Assembly (NCBI RefSeq): GCF_030161635.1
Contig: NZ_BSUO01000001.1
Span: forward strand, 2,523,199-2,587,198
From: Mobilicoccus caccae
GTDB taxonomy: Bacteria; Actinomycetota; Actinomycetes; Actinomycetales; Dermatophilaceae
Direction: 5' to 3'
DNA: 64,000 bases
Shown here: piece after piece, positions 1 through 8,061 of the stretch
How the letters are laid out: each line of letters opens with the position of its first letter
How positions within the stretch are numbered: position 1 is the stretch's first letter
Made by a program: the position numbers and the translations under genes
The notes under the pieces: generated by a model
The model's input: the letters and a program-made list of their open reading frames with translations, nothing else
The model's database searches: none
What the model was told of the DNA's origin: nothing

Positions 1-235
1 CGTCATGGTGGGGACCCCGCTGATGGCCCCGTACATCGGTCTGAACAACTCCAAGTCGGCGATGGCGTTCGGCGGACTCATGGGCACGACCAGTGGCGTG
101 GCCGCCGGGCTGGCGGCCACGGACAAGCGACTCGTGCCGTACGGCGCGATGACCGCCACGTTCTACACGGGCCTCGGCTGCCTGCTGGGCCCGTCCCTGA
201 TCTACCTGGTCATCCGCGCGATCATGGGCGGCTGA
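1..235 (+). CDS. madM: Malonate transporter subunit MadM, C-terminal end (partial)
   Basis: Only the last 78 or so codons are present; the frame is open to the left edge, so the start lies outside the window. The visible tail is hydrophobic and Gly-rich (MVGTPLMAPYIGL early, then GLAATDKRLVPYGA and TGLGCLLGPSL), which I recognise as the C-terminus of MadM, the membrane subunit that with MadL forms a malonate/sodium symporter. A madL partner would be expected just upstream. The call rests on recall of the family, not on an alignment. Confidence 0.75.
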   Translation, partial: VMVGTPLMAPYIGLNNSKSAMAFGGLMGTTSGVAAGLAATDKRLVPYGAMTATFYTGLGCLLGPSLIYLVIRAIMGG

Positions 236-274
236 GCCGGCGCAGGGGGCGCGCACCCTCCTGGTCCGCACAGG

Positions 275-1303
275 TCAGCGGCGCCAGGTCGTCGGGTCGC
301 CTGCGGTCTCGTCGGGGTTCAGTCCCCACGCGTCGGCGACGAGTTCGAGGGTGCGGTTGTTCGTGGCCGTGTCCGGGCCCCTGACCAGGAGCATCAGCTC
401 GTCGGCCTGCGCCTGCTCGGCGAAGGCGGCGAGGTACTCGGCGACCTGTTCGCCGGTGCCGACGCCGTAGTGGTCGAGCATCGAGGCGTAGTGCCGACCG
501 GCAGGTGAATCCATCAACCGGGCGATCTCCTCGTCGTCGGCGGCGCGCCCGTTGAAGTGCATCGCCAGGACGTGCTGACCGACCATGTCCCGCTGGATCC
601 GCCTCGCGTCTCCCTCGGTGTCGGCGGCGGTCACGTTGAGAGCTGCGATGACGTACGGCTCGGACATCACGGCCGACGGCTCGAAGGAGTCACGGTAGAG
701 GGCCACGGCCTGCTCGAGCATCGGCGGGAAGAGGTGCGAGGCGAAGGAGTACGGAAGCCCGAGTTTCGCCGCGAGTCGTGCTCCGTAGAGCGAGGATCCG
801 AGGACGTAGAGCGGCACCGTCCCCCGGCCGGGGACGGCCTGGACACCCGGGAGGAGGGACTCACCGCTGAGGTAGCCGGCGAGTTCGAGGATGTCGGACG
901 GGAAACTCGCGGCGCCGTCGAGCGGGCGGCGTAGGGCGCGGGCGAGGGTCGTGCGATCGGTCCCGGGTGCCCGCCCGAGGCCCAGGTCGATGCGACCGGG
1001 GTACATCTCCTCTAGGGTGCCGAACTGCTCGGCGACGAGGTAGGGCGCGTGGTTGGGCAGCATGACGCCTCCCGCACCGAGCCGGATCGTCGAGGTCTGG
1101 GCGGCGACGTGGGCGATGACCAGCGCCGGGACGGCGGACGCCACCGACGAGGTGTTGTGGTGCTCGGAGTACCACACCCGGGAGTAGCCGAGGCGTTCCG
1201 CCGTACGGGCCATCTCGACGGACCGCCGAAATGCGTCAGCGGGACGCTCGCCGTCGGAGAAGCTCGAGAAGTCGACGAGGGACAGGGGTGTGCGCGCGGT
1301 CAT
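275..1303 (-). CDS. LLM class flavin-dependent oxidoreductase (luciferase-like)
   Basis: 342 aa, the usual size for a single-domain bacterial luciferase-like monooxygenase. The N-terminal beta-barrel strand leads to WYSEHHN (residues 44-50), followed by GAGGVMLPNH and LGLGRAPGTD (about 107-116), typical of the MsnO8/YhbW-like group that uses FMNH2 or F420. Substrate cannot be read from sequence. It starts only 7 nt after the stop of the hydrolase gene at 1311-1928 and is cotranscribed with it; both lie divergent to the GlxA-like regulator at 2033, which may control them. Confidence 0.85.
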   Translation of the reverse strand: MTARTPLSLVDFSSFSDGERPADAFRRSVEMARTAERLGYSRVWYSEHHNTSSVASAVPALVIAHVAAQTSTIRLGAGGVMLPNHAPYLVAEQFGTLEEMYPGRIDLGLGRAPGTDRTTLARALRRPLDGAASFPSDILELAGYLSGESLLPGVQAVPGRGTVPLYVLGSSLYGARLAAKLGLPYSFASHLFPPMLEQAVALYRDSFEPSAVMSEPYVIAALNVTAADTEGDARRIQRDMVGQHVLAMHFNGRAADDEEIARLMDSPAGRHYASMLDHYGVGTGEQVAEYLAAFAEQAQADELMLLVRGPDTATNNRTLELVADAWGLNPDETAGDPTTWRR

Positions 1304-1310
1304 GAGGCCC

Positions 1311-1928
1311 TCAGCGGCCCGTCGCCGAGGACACGAGGTCGCTGCCGGCCGGCGCGGTCCCCTCGGCCACTGCGGACCGCCACGCGGCGGTGGTGGCGAC
1401 GGCCGCGAAGTTCGAGTTGAGCAGGGTCATGATCGCCTCGTGAACCTGCCGGGCATCGACGGAACCCGCGGAGTTGGAGAGGGCGACGGCACCCGTGGCA
1501 TCCGAGAGCACCTCGACGGCGATCCCACGCGGTTCAGCATCCGCCGCCGTGCCGAGGATGCAGTTGTTCGTCATGTACCCGACCAGCGTGACGACGTCGA
1601 TCTCGTTCTCCCGCACCCATTCAGCGAGGTCGGTCTCCGGAAAGACGCTGGCCACCGACTTGGTGACCTGCTTCCATGAGTCGGTGACCCGCGCCGCGAG
1701 CTCAGGGTGCAACTGCTGCCCCTCCGAGCCGGCGGCGAACACGGGAAACCCCTCGGGTGCCTCATGGCGGACGACGGCGATCGGAAGCCCGGCCTCCTCG
1801 GCGACATCCACCGCCCGGAGGATGTTGGCCAGGGATTCCTCGCGCGGCGGGTAGGAGATGGCGAGAGGGCCGTCGAAGTACTCCTGCTGGACGTCGACCA
1901 GGATCAGGGCCCGGCGTGGTGAGGTCAT
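1311..1928 (-). CDS. Isochorismatase-family cysteine hydrolase
   Basis: 205 aa from the ATG at 1928, which has AGGAG 7 nt upstream; a longer in-frame reading to 1967 lacks that support. The family triad is visible: Asp12 in LILVDVQ, a Lys around residue 90 (TKSVASVF) and the nucleophile Cys123 in GYMTNNCILG. Members hydrolyse amides or vinyl ethers (isochorismate, nicotinamide, ureas); the substrate here is unknown. First gene of a two-gene leftward operon with the flavin oxidoreductase. Confidence 0.85.
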   Translation of the reverse strand: MTSPRRALILVDVQQEYFDGPLAISYPPREESLANILRAVDVAEEAGLPIAVVRHEAPEGFPVFAAGSEGQQLHPELAARVTDSWKQVTKSVASVFPETDLAEWVRENEIDVVTLVGYMTNNCILGTAADAEPRGIAVEVLSDATGAVALSNSAGSVDARQVHEAIMTLLNSNFAAVATTAAWRSAVAEGTAPAGSDLVSSATGR

Positions 1929-2032
1929 CAGATCGCTCCTGAGCGTGAGGGGGCTGTCTACCGCCATCGTTCCCGATCGTCGCGACTACCGTGAGTGGCG
2001 CGAGCGCACACTGTCGATGAGATCGGGCCACC

Positions 2033-2980
2033 ATGAAGATCGCCGTGCACGCCTTCGACGGCGTCACCCTGTTTCACGTCGCCGTACCCCTGGAGGTCTT
2101 CGGTGAGGTCTCGCGGCAACGACTCGCCGAGGACTGGGACGTCCGCGTGTGGAGCGAGGACGGCGGGCCTGTGCGCACCGCGGAGGGGCTGCTCCTGTCG
2201 GACGTCGCGGGACCGGAGGCTGCGGCGTCGGCGGACCTGGTGATCCTTCCCGCGTGGCACGCTGATCTACGGCTGCCCTCGGCGGAGACCGCCGCCCTCA
2301 TCCGCTCGGCACGTGACCGCGGAGCGTCGGTCGCCGGCCTGTGCCTGGGCGCTTTTCCGGTCGCCGCCTCGGGCGTGCTCGACGGGCGGAGCGCCGTCAC
2401 CCACTGGGCCGGAGCCGACAGGCTCAAGGAGCACTTCCCCGCCGTGGTCGTGGAGCCGGATGCGCTGTACATCGACCACGAAGACGTCCTGACCTCGGCG
2501 GGAACGGCCTCGGCCCTGGATGCCTGTCTGCACATCGTCCGCACACATCTGGGCGCCGCGGCCGCGGCCAGGGTCGCCCGCCACCTCGTCATCGCTCCCC
2601 ACCGAGAAGGCGGACAGGCCCAGTACATCGAACGTCCACTGCCCGCCCAGGAGGGTCAGGGGCCGATCGGTGAGGTCCTCGAGTGGGTGCTCGCCAACCT
2701 GGATCGGCCGTTGCCCGTGGCGGAGCTCGCGGACCGGGCGGGGATGAGCAAGCGCAATTTCACCCGCCGCTTCCACCAGACCACGGGCACGACTCCGGCG
2801 CAGTGGGTGACCGATCGTCGACTCGACGAGGCGCGCACGCTGCTGGAGACGACGACCTGGCCGGTCGGCCGCATCGCGCGGGCTTGCGGGTTCGCCAGCC
2901 CGGTGACCCTCCGGCAGAACTTCGTCGCCGCCTACGCCACGACACCGACCTCCTACCGACGGCGCTTCACGAGCTCCTGA
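2033..2980 (+). CDS. GlxA-family transcriptional regulator (DJ-1/PfpI plus AraC helix-turn-helix)
   Basis: 315 aa. Residues about 1-180 form a DJ-1/PfpI-like amidotransferase fold with Cys104 in the nucleophile-elbow position (AGLCLGAF). Residues about 215-312 are an AraC-type double helix-turn-helix, with LADRAGMSKRNFTRRF as the first helix pair and IARACGFASPVTLRQNF as the second. This architecture is usual for GlxA/FtrA regulators. It is divergent from the hydrolase/oxidoreductase pair across a 104-bp gap, so local control of that operon is the likely role (inference). Confidence 0.88.
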   Translation: MKIAVHAFDGVTLFHVAVPLEVFGEVSRQRLAEDWDVRVWSEDGGPVRTAEGLLLSDVAGPEAAASADLVILPAWHADLRLPSAETAALIRSARDRGASVAGLCLGAFPVAASGVLDGRSAVTHWAGADRLKEHFPAVVVEPDALYIDHEDVLTSAGTASALDACLHIVRTHLGAAAAARVARHLVIAPHREGGQAQYIERPLPAQEGQGPIGEVLEWVLANLDRPLPVAELADRAGMSKRNFTRRFHQTTGTTPAQWVTDRRLDEARTLLETTTWPVGRIARACGFASPVTLRQNFVAAYATTPTSYRRRFTSS

Positions 2981-2998
2981 GCAGCACCCGCCCCACCG

Positions 2999-3034
2999 CG
3001 CCGAAACCGCCGGCTATAGCCGGCGGTTTCGGCG
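2999..3034. terminator. Perfect 36-bp palindrome, terminator-like
   Basis: Starts 19 nt after the stop codon of the GlxA-like regulator. The arms are fully complementary around a CTATAG centre and contain GCCGAAACCGCCGG. No long T run follows, as is common in actinobacterial terminators. Nearly the same stem recurs twice after the ArsR gene at 36.0 kb. Confidence 0.75.
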
Positions 3035-3079
3035 CATCGACCCTCCGGCACGATCATCGGAACGAGGAGAAGGAGAGGT

Positions 3080-4059
3080 ATGCGCGCGGATGTGGCATGG
3101 ATGGAGCGGCACCAGGTGACGCTGTACATCGGGGGCTCGCCGTCGGTGGCGTCCTGGGGTTCCTCGTCCCGAGCCTCGCGGGCCCGGCCGAGGCCGCGAT
3201 CCACCCGGTGCTGGTGTTGCTGCTGTACGCGACGTTCCTCGGCATCCCGTTCGGCCGACTCGGCCGCGCATTCGGCGACCGGCGCTTCCTCGTCACCGTC
3301 CTGGCCGTGAACTTCGCGCTGGTCCCCACGGTCGCGTGGCTGGTGTCGCGGATCGTCGCCCACGACCAGGTGCTCCTCGTCGGCGTGCTGTTCGTCCTGC
3401 TGACCCCGTGCATCGACTACGTCATCGTCTTCACCGGGCTCGCCGGCGGTGACGCCGGACGACTCCTCGCGGCCGCGCCGCTGCTCATGCTCGCCCAGAT
3501 GCTCGTCCTGCCGCTCCAGCTCTGGATGTTCGTCGGGGTCGAGTTCGCCCGCTCGGTCGAGTTCGCGCCCTTCGTCGACGCGTTCGTGTTCATCATCGCC
3601 CTCCCGCTGGCCGCCGCCGCACTCACCCAGATCGCCGCCTCCCGCACGGTCGCCGGGCGGCGCATCGAGCAGGTCGTCATGGCCGCGATGGTGCCGCTCA
3701 TGGTCGCCACCCTCGCGGTGGTGGTGGCGTCGCAGATCGCCGGCGTGAGTTCTCGCCTCGGATCGCTGCTGCTCACCGTGCCGGTCTACGTGCTGTTCAC
3801 CGTCGTCATGGTGCCGATCGGGACCGCGGCCGGTCGCCTCGCACGCCTGGACGTTCCCGCACGTCGAGCGATCGTCTTCAGCGGCACGACCCGCAACTCC
3901 CTCGTCATCCTTCCCCTGGTGCTCGCCCTCCCCGACGCGTACGCCCTCGCGCCGCTCGTGGTCGTCACCCAGACGCTGGTCGAGCTGATCGTCATGGTCG
4001 CCCTTGTCCGGCTCGTCCCCCGGCTGGTGCCGGACACCACCTCGCTGCGGGAGGCCTGA
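3080..4059 (+). CDS. Arsenic resistance / bile acid:sodium symporter-like permease (frameshifted)
   Basis: Polytopic membrane protein of the BASS/arsenic-resistance superfamily, expected to export arsenite or another anion. The ATG at 3080 has an excellent AGGAGAGG site and gives MERHQVTLYIG, the usual family N-terminus, but the rest (GLAVGGVLGF, HPVLVLLLYATFLGIP, TPCIDYVIVFTGLAGG, GTTRNSLVILPLVLALP) is in another frame. Adding one G to the G5 run at 3131-3135 joins the halves into 326 aa. I infer a missing base rather than a dead gene. A downstream in-frame ATG at 3097 would give a protein lacking part of the first helix. Confidence 0.75.
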
Positions 4060-4130
4060 CCACTCCGCTCGTGATGCGAGACCGCCCCCATGTATAGGAT
4101 GCGACTCATTCTCAATACATGGAGGTGGGT

Positions 4131-4232
4131 ATGTCGCGTGCCATCGAGACGGATCTCTCGACCGCATCGTTCGACCAGGCCGAACCTGTGGAGTTGATAG
4201 CTCGGTGGCGGCGTTGTGTGGCCGCTATGTGA
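4131..4232 (+). CDS. Short hypothetical ORF (33 aa)
   Basis: ATG preceded by GGAGGTG with 4 nt spacing, a strong ribosome site for so short a frame. The peptide begins MSRAIETDLSTASFD and ends at a TGA; no family recognised. The upstream bases TATAGGAT could be a -10 box, followed by GACTCATTCTCAATAC, which loosely resembles half of a Fur/Zur-type metal box (weak). It may be a real small protein or the truncated start of a longer gene lost when the island formed. It faces the ancestral 3' end of marR (4272). Confidence 0.35.
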   Translation: MSRAIETDLSTASFDQAEPVELIARWRRCVAAM

Positions 4233-4271
4233 CGGTGATCGACGATGGCCGTTGCGGCTTCGACGACGTCG

Positions 4272-4333
4272 TCAGCGAGGCGCTGTCGCTGGTCCGGTCG
4301 TGGCCAGGTTCTCACGCAGTTGGGCGAGCTGTG
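4272..4333 (-). pseudogene. Displaced 3' end of the interrupted marR gene
   Basis: Reading leftward from the insertion point, this piece encodes QLAQLRENLATTGPATAPR and a TGA at 4272-4274. It continues the marR frame that is broken at 5611 once the IS element and one copy of the GTG duplication are removed: 412 nt plus 59 nt gives an intact 156-aa protein. The fragment has no start of its own and is separated from the live part by 1277 bp. Confidence 0.8.
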
Positions 4334-4365
4334 GGGACTGCTGCACGGGTAGGTGACAGGTTGGG

Positions 4366-5250
4366 TCAGGCCGCCTGAGTGGCGGCTGTGGCTATGGTGG
4401 CCTCGTATTCGATGGGCGTCAACCGACCGAGTCGGTCCTGGCGCCGGCGGCGGTGGTAGGTCCGCTCGAGCCAGGTGACGATGCTGATGCGTAGGTCCTG
4501 GCGGGTGGCCCAGCGGCGGCGGTCCAGGACGTTCTTCTGCAGGAGAGCGAAGAACGACTCCATCGCGGCGTTGTCGGCGCTCGTGCCGACCTGGCCCATG
4601 GATCCGACCAGGTGGTGGCGGCGCAGCGCGGCCAGGTACTTCCGCGACCGGAACTGGCTGCCCCTGTCGGAGTGGACGATGCAGCCGGCGACGTCCATGC
4701 CGTGCGCGGCGCGGGTCGCCACGGCGTTGTCCAGGGCCTGCACCGCCAGGCGTGACTTCATCCGGGCATCGATGGAGTAGCCGACGATGCGGCCCGACCA
4801 GACGTCCTTGACCGCGCACATGTAGAGCTTGCCCTCACCGGTGGGGTGCTCGGTGATGTCGGTCAGCCACAGCTGGTTCGGGCCGGCCGCGGTGAAGTCC
4901 CGCTCGACGAGGTCCTCATGCGCCGGCGGACCGGGCTTGCCGTTCTTGCCGCGCTTCTTACCGAACACACTCCACCAGCCGTTCTCCGAGCAGATCCGCC
5001 ACGCGGTCCGGTCGCACATGCCCTCCCCGGCCTCACGGGCCTCGTCGGCCAGCAGCCGGTGCCCGAACTCGGGGTCGTCGCGGTGGGCGTCAAACAGCGC
5101 GTTCGCGCGGTAGGCGGCCGCCAGCTCGGCGTCGGTGACCGGTTCCTTCAGCCACCGGTAGTACGGCTGACGAGCGATCTTCAGCACCCGGCACGTCACC
5201 GTGACGGGGATCCCGTCGCCGGCCAGCTCGCGGACGAGCGGGTACATCAT
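4366..5250 (-). CDS. IS3-family transposase OrfB (DDE integrase core)
   Basis: About 294 aa from the MM at the overlap. The rve/DDE triad is visible: Asp in WLTDITEHPTGEGKLY, Asp in IVHSDRGSQFRS, and Glu in SADNAAMESFFALLQ. N-terminal HTH_21-like part: LKIARQPYYRWL. It overlaps orfA by 4 nt (ATGA) just after CCCCAAAATGATG; a -1 slip on the A run would make the OrfAB fusion usual in this family. No internal stop, so it may be active. Confidence 0.88.
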   Translation of the reverse strand: MMYPLVRELAGDGIPVTVTCRVLKIARQPYYRWLKEPVTDAELAAAYRANALFDAHRDDPEFGHRLLADEAREAGEGMCDRTAWRICSENGWWSVFGKKRGKNGKPGPPAHEDLVERDFTAAGPNQLWLTDITEHPTGEGKLYMCAVKDVWSGRIVGYSIDARMKSRLAVQALDNAVATRAAHGMDVAGCIVHSDRGSQFRSRKYLAALRRHHLVGSMGQVGTSADNAAMESFFALLQKNVLDRRRWATRQDLRISIVTWLERTYHRRRRQDRLGRLTPIEYEATIATAATQAA

Positions 5251-5540
5251 TTTGGGGAGATGTTCGCCTGAGACAGGTACGCCGCGGCGCGGCGCAGGAC
5301 CTCGTTCTCCTGCTCCAGCAGCCGGATGCGCCGTTTGGCCTCGCGCAGCTCGGCCAGCTCCTCGCGGTCGGCGCCGGGCCTGATGCCGGCGTCGCGGTCG
5401 GCCTGGGTCATCCAGTTCGTCAGGCACGACTCGGAGATCCCGAAGTCCTTGGCCACCTGCTTGATCGTCACCCCCTCCTCGCGTTGACGGGCGACCCGGA
5501 CGACATCGTCCCGGAACTCCTGGGGATAGGGCTTGGGCAT
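5247..5540 (-). CDS. IS3-family transposase OrfA (helix-turn-helix)
   Basis: 97 aa from the ATG at 5540 (MPKPYPQEF), the usual IS3 OrfA start; a longer reading to 5591 would run into the inverted repeat. The helix-turn-helix is VTIKQVAKDFGISESCLTNW, followed by a leucine-zipper-like segment (RIRLLEQENEVLRRAAAYL) that pairs OrfA with OrfAB. It ends SPK-stop within the frameshift window. Confidence 0.88.
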   Translation of the reverse strand: MPKPYPQEFRDDVVRVARQREEGVTIKQVAKDFGISESCLTNWMTQADRDAGIRPGADREELAELREAKRRIRLLEQENEVLRRAAAYLSQANISPK

Positions 5541-5587
5541 GGTGCACATCCTTCCCTGCGGCGCCTCAGAGCACCACAGACTCGGTG

Positions 5588-6022
5588 TCACCTACCCGTG
5601 CAGCAGTCCCGTGCGGCAAGAGAGCTCGCTGCATCCTCTGTGAGCTGCAGGTTAGCGGGCTCATTGAGGGCGACGATCGATGGCCATGCGGCGTCGAGGG
5701 CAGTTCGTCCCTGATCGGTGATTGTGAGGTGAGATGGTCGACCACGGCCCTCGGTACTGCCGCGGATGAGGCCGCGGCGCTGGAGCTTGTTGACGGTAGC
5801 GGTAAGCGCTTGAGGGCGAATATGGAGTTGGCGCGCGATCTGCGCCTGCGTGATCCCAGGGTCATCGGTTGTGCACGCCAGCACGCCGAACTCGGCCGTG
5901 CTGATCCCCGCGGCTCTGGTTGTCCGCTCGAGATGACGTGCGGCTTCACGCGCAGTTTGCTGCAATTCCCACAGCACCAAGACAAGGTTGGGGTCACCTC
6001 CTGATCGGAGCGCCGCCTTCAT
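5588..6022 (-). CDS. MarR-family regulator, C-terminus replaced by IS insertion
   Basis: 144 aa as it stands. Start chosen at the ATG overlapping the monooxygenase stop (ATGA at 6022-6019), implying translational coupling. The winged helix is clear: ITQAQIARQLHIRPQALTATVNKLQRRGLI, then wing STEGRGRPSHLTIT. The last five residues (DCCTGR and its stop) come from the inverted repeat of the IS element at 4334-5610; the ancestral tail lies at 4272-4333. The lost part is the terminal dimerisation helix, so activity may be reduced. Likely regulator of the adjacent monooxygenase. Confidence 0.82.
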   Translation of the reverse strand: MKAALRSGGDPNLVLVLWELQQTAREAARHLERTTRAAGISTAEFGVLACTTDDPGITQAQIARQLHIRPQALTATVNKLQRRGLIRGSTEGRGRPSHLTITDQGRTALDAAWPSIVALNEPANLQLTEDAASSLAARDCCTGR

Positions 6023-7235
6023 GGCGTGCCGCGATAGCGACGCTGTCCCCACGCACCCGCGACGCTCAGCAGAGGTCGGGCCAGGGCTTGCGCTGGTCGA
6101 TGACGCAGAGCGTTGATTACTCGCACGGGACCAAGGGACTCACGGATCGCTGCGCGGGCCCGGGGTGATATAGAACGCTGGTAGCGGGCGAGTGCGGAGT
6201 GTAACGGGGCGCCATCCAGATGCTCGGTGATGGCATCAACGAGGTCGGCGGCATCACAGATGGCCGTCGACGCACCCCGACCGCCGGTCGGTGGCATCGC
6301 GTGGATCGCATCTCCGAGCCCTGTGACACTGCGAGGCGTCCAATCTGCGATCGGTCCGGATGGGTTTGCCGCCCGGAACCTGAACGCTGCAACACGTTCG
6401 AGGTCCGAGGCCGACACGTGCTCGGTTAGCCAGGGCGACCATCGCGTGAGCAACGCGCCCGCCTGCTGGACCAGGTCACCTGCCGATGTGTGTCGGGTGC
6501 CCCTGAGGCTCTCGCTGCGGTTAATCGTGCCCCAGATAAGAGCTGGCCCGCCGGTCAAAGCCGCAACTGTCGGGTCGGTCGCAGCTCGCGAGGGGGGTTG
6601 TAGATCGAGAGGAAGACGCCGGTGCCGTCGGCCCCGAACGCCAAGGCCGGACCCCGGCGCAGGTAGGTCGGCGGGTCGTCTGTTCCGAGCGGTGCCCATC
6701 CCGCAATACCGGTGAGACCAAGATCGCGGGTGGGCGACGTGCCGAGGAACGAAGAGATGACCGTCGAATTTGCGCCGTCGGCGGCCACCACAAGGTCACC
6801 ATCAACAACGGAGCCATCTGAAAGCGTGACCGCTGCACCCGTGTCATCCTGTGCTACATCGCGCACTGTCGATCCAAATCGGATCGAGGCGCTGATGTCC
6901 CTCGCAAGCAGGACTCTCAGCACTTGGCGTTGCGCCAAGATGCGGTCCTGTCCGGTGGGTTCAGCCGCGACCACGATCGGACGCAATTGGGAGTCCGCGA
7001 TGGTGAACTGCTCGAACGCGCTCCCGGTGTCTGATACCAGCCGGATTTCTTCCATCAGCGCCCCTGGGATCAAATCTGCGAGTGCGCCGCAGGCTTCATC
7101 GTTGAGGCTAATGCGATACCCGCCCGTCTCCGCGGCAGCGACATCCTGCTCTACAACTACGACCTCAGCCTTCCCCGAGAGTCCGTGTGCCAGCGCGAGA
7201 CCACCCATACCTGCCCCACACACGATGATCCTCAT
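6019..7235 (-). CDS. FAD-dependent monooxygenase (frameshifted)
   Basis: N-terminal Rossmann motif IIVCGAGMGGLALAHGL at residues 3-19 and the second FAD motif GLGDAIHAMPPTGGRGASTA mark a p-hydroxybenzoate-hydroxylase-like aromatic/polyketide monooxygenase. The N-terminal frame ends early at 6555, while the C-terminal half (from PSRAATDPTVAALTGG) is in another frame; one extra base in the G6 run at 6592-6597 joins them into 405 aa, the family length. It forms an operon with marR. A palindrome just upstream (7247-7260) is a candidate operator. Confidence 0.8.
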
Positions 7236-7246
7236 GCCGCAAGAGT

Positions 7247-7260
7247 ATCAAGAGGTTGAT
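7247..7260. promoter_or_regulatory. Candidate MarR operator (ATCAA-N4-TTGAT)
   Basis: A 14-bp inverted repeat 11 nt upstream of the monooxygenase start codon. Short AT-rich palindromes in this position are typical of MarR-family autoregulated operons, and the regulator gene is in the same operon. Inference from position and symmetry only. Confidence 0.45.
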
Positions 7261-7460
7261 TCTCCGCTCGATGGTTCTTGCATATCCGGCCGGATGACCA
7301 AGCATCTCGTGAAGGTACAGTTTTGTGAGACATCCGCTCGGGTGGCGGGCGGATCGTCTCGAGCTGGGCCGACAGTTGGCCGGAGTGTCTCGAGAAGTCG
7401 TCGCACCGTTCTTCGTCTCAGATCTTCCGACGGAGCGATTTTATGGGGCATCATGTGGCA

Positions 7461-8060
7461 ATGAGGCTTCTGGGGTACACGCGAGTGTCGACGGCGGGGC
7501 AGGACCCGGCACTGCAGCTCGACGCTCTCCTTGCCGCCGGCGTGCAAAAGCGGGACGTGTTCTCGGACGTGACATCCGGGGCGAAAAGCGCAGCGGAGCG
7601 TCCGGGCATGAAGAAGCTCCTGGCCTACGCGGAGCCTGGGGACACGGTGGTGGTCTGGCGGATCGACCGACTGGGCCGGTCGCTGATCGACGTGCTCAAC
7701 ACCGTGAACCTGCTGCGGGACAGCGGCGTGAAGATCCAGTCGGTCTCCGACGGGATCGATCCCGAGACGTCGTCGGGCCGGCTCATGCTCGGGATGCTGG
7801 CAACACTGGCGGAGTACGAACGCGAGCTGATCACCGAGCGCGTCAACGCGGGAATCGCAGCAGCCCGGGCCCAGGGCACGAAATTCGGCCGGCCGCCCGT
7901 GAACCCGGAGGTCGTGGATCGCAAGCTCGCGATCGCTGCCGAAGAGAGAGCGAAGGGGCGCACCGCTGAGGAGGCGGCGCGCCTGGTGGGATGGTCACGG
8001 GCGACGCTCTACCGCCACCAGCGGGACGCCGCCGCTCGCGAGAGCATCGCGCAGGCGTGA
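7461..8060 (+). CDS. Serine recombinase / resolvase (Pin/TnpR type)
   Basis: About 199 aa from the ATG at 7461 (MRLLGYTRVS); an ATG at 7443 would add six residues. Catalytic Ser10 lies in YTRVSTAGQD, followed by the resolvase signatures VVWRIDRLGRSL, GRLMLGMLATLAEYERELI and a C-terminal helix-turn-helix (AEEAARLVGWSRATLYRH). It probably resolves transposition cointegrates. The next gene begins 1 nt after its stop. Confidence 0.88.
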   Translation: MRLLGYTRVSTAGQDPALQLDALLAAGVQKRDVFSDVTSGAKSAAERPGMKKLLAYAEPGDTVVVWRIDRLGRSLIDVLNTVNLLRDSGVKIQSVSDGIDPETSSGRLMLGMLATLAEYERELITERVNAGIAAARAQGTKFGRPPVNPEVVDRKLAIAAEERAKGRTAEEAARLVGWSRATLYRHQRDAAARESIAQA

Positions 8061-8061
8061 C

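Larger units (their letters stand above)
4334..5610 (-). mobile_element. Complete IS3-family insertion sequence, 1277 bp
   Basis: Bounded by 25-bp perfect inverted repeats at 4334-4358 and 5586-5610 (outer end GGGACTGCTGCACGGGT) and flanked by the direct repeat GTG (4331-4333 and 5611-5613), a normal 3-bp IS3 target duplication. It contains overlapping orfA and orfB on the minus strand and appears intact. It inserted into the 3' part of marR. It differs from the two IS3 elements further right in both ends and transposase, so it is a separate arrival. Confidence 0.9.
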
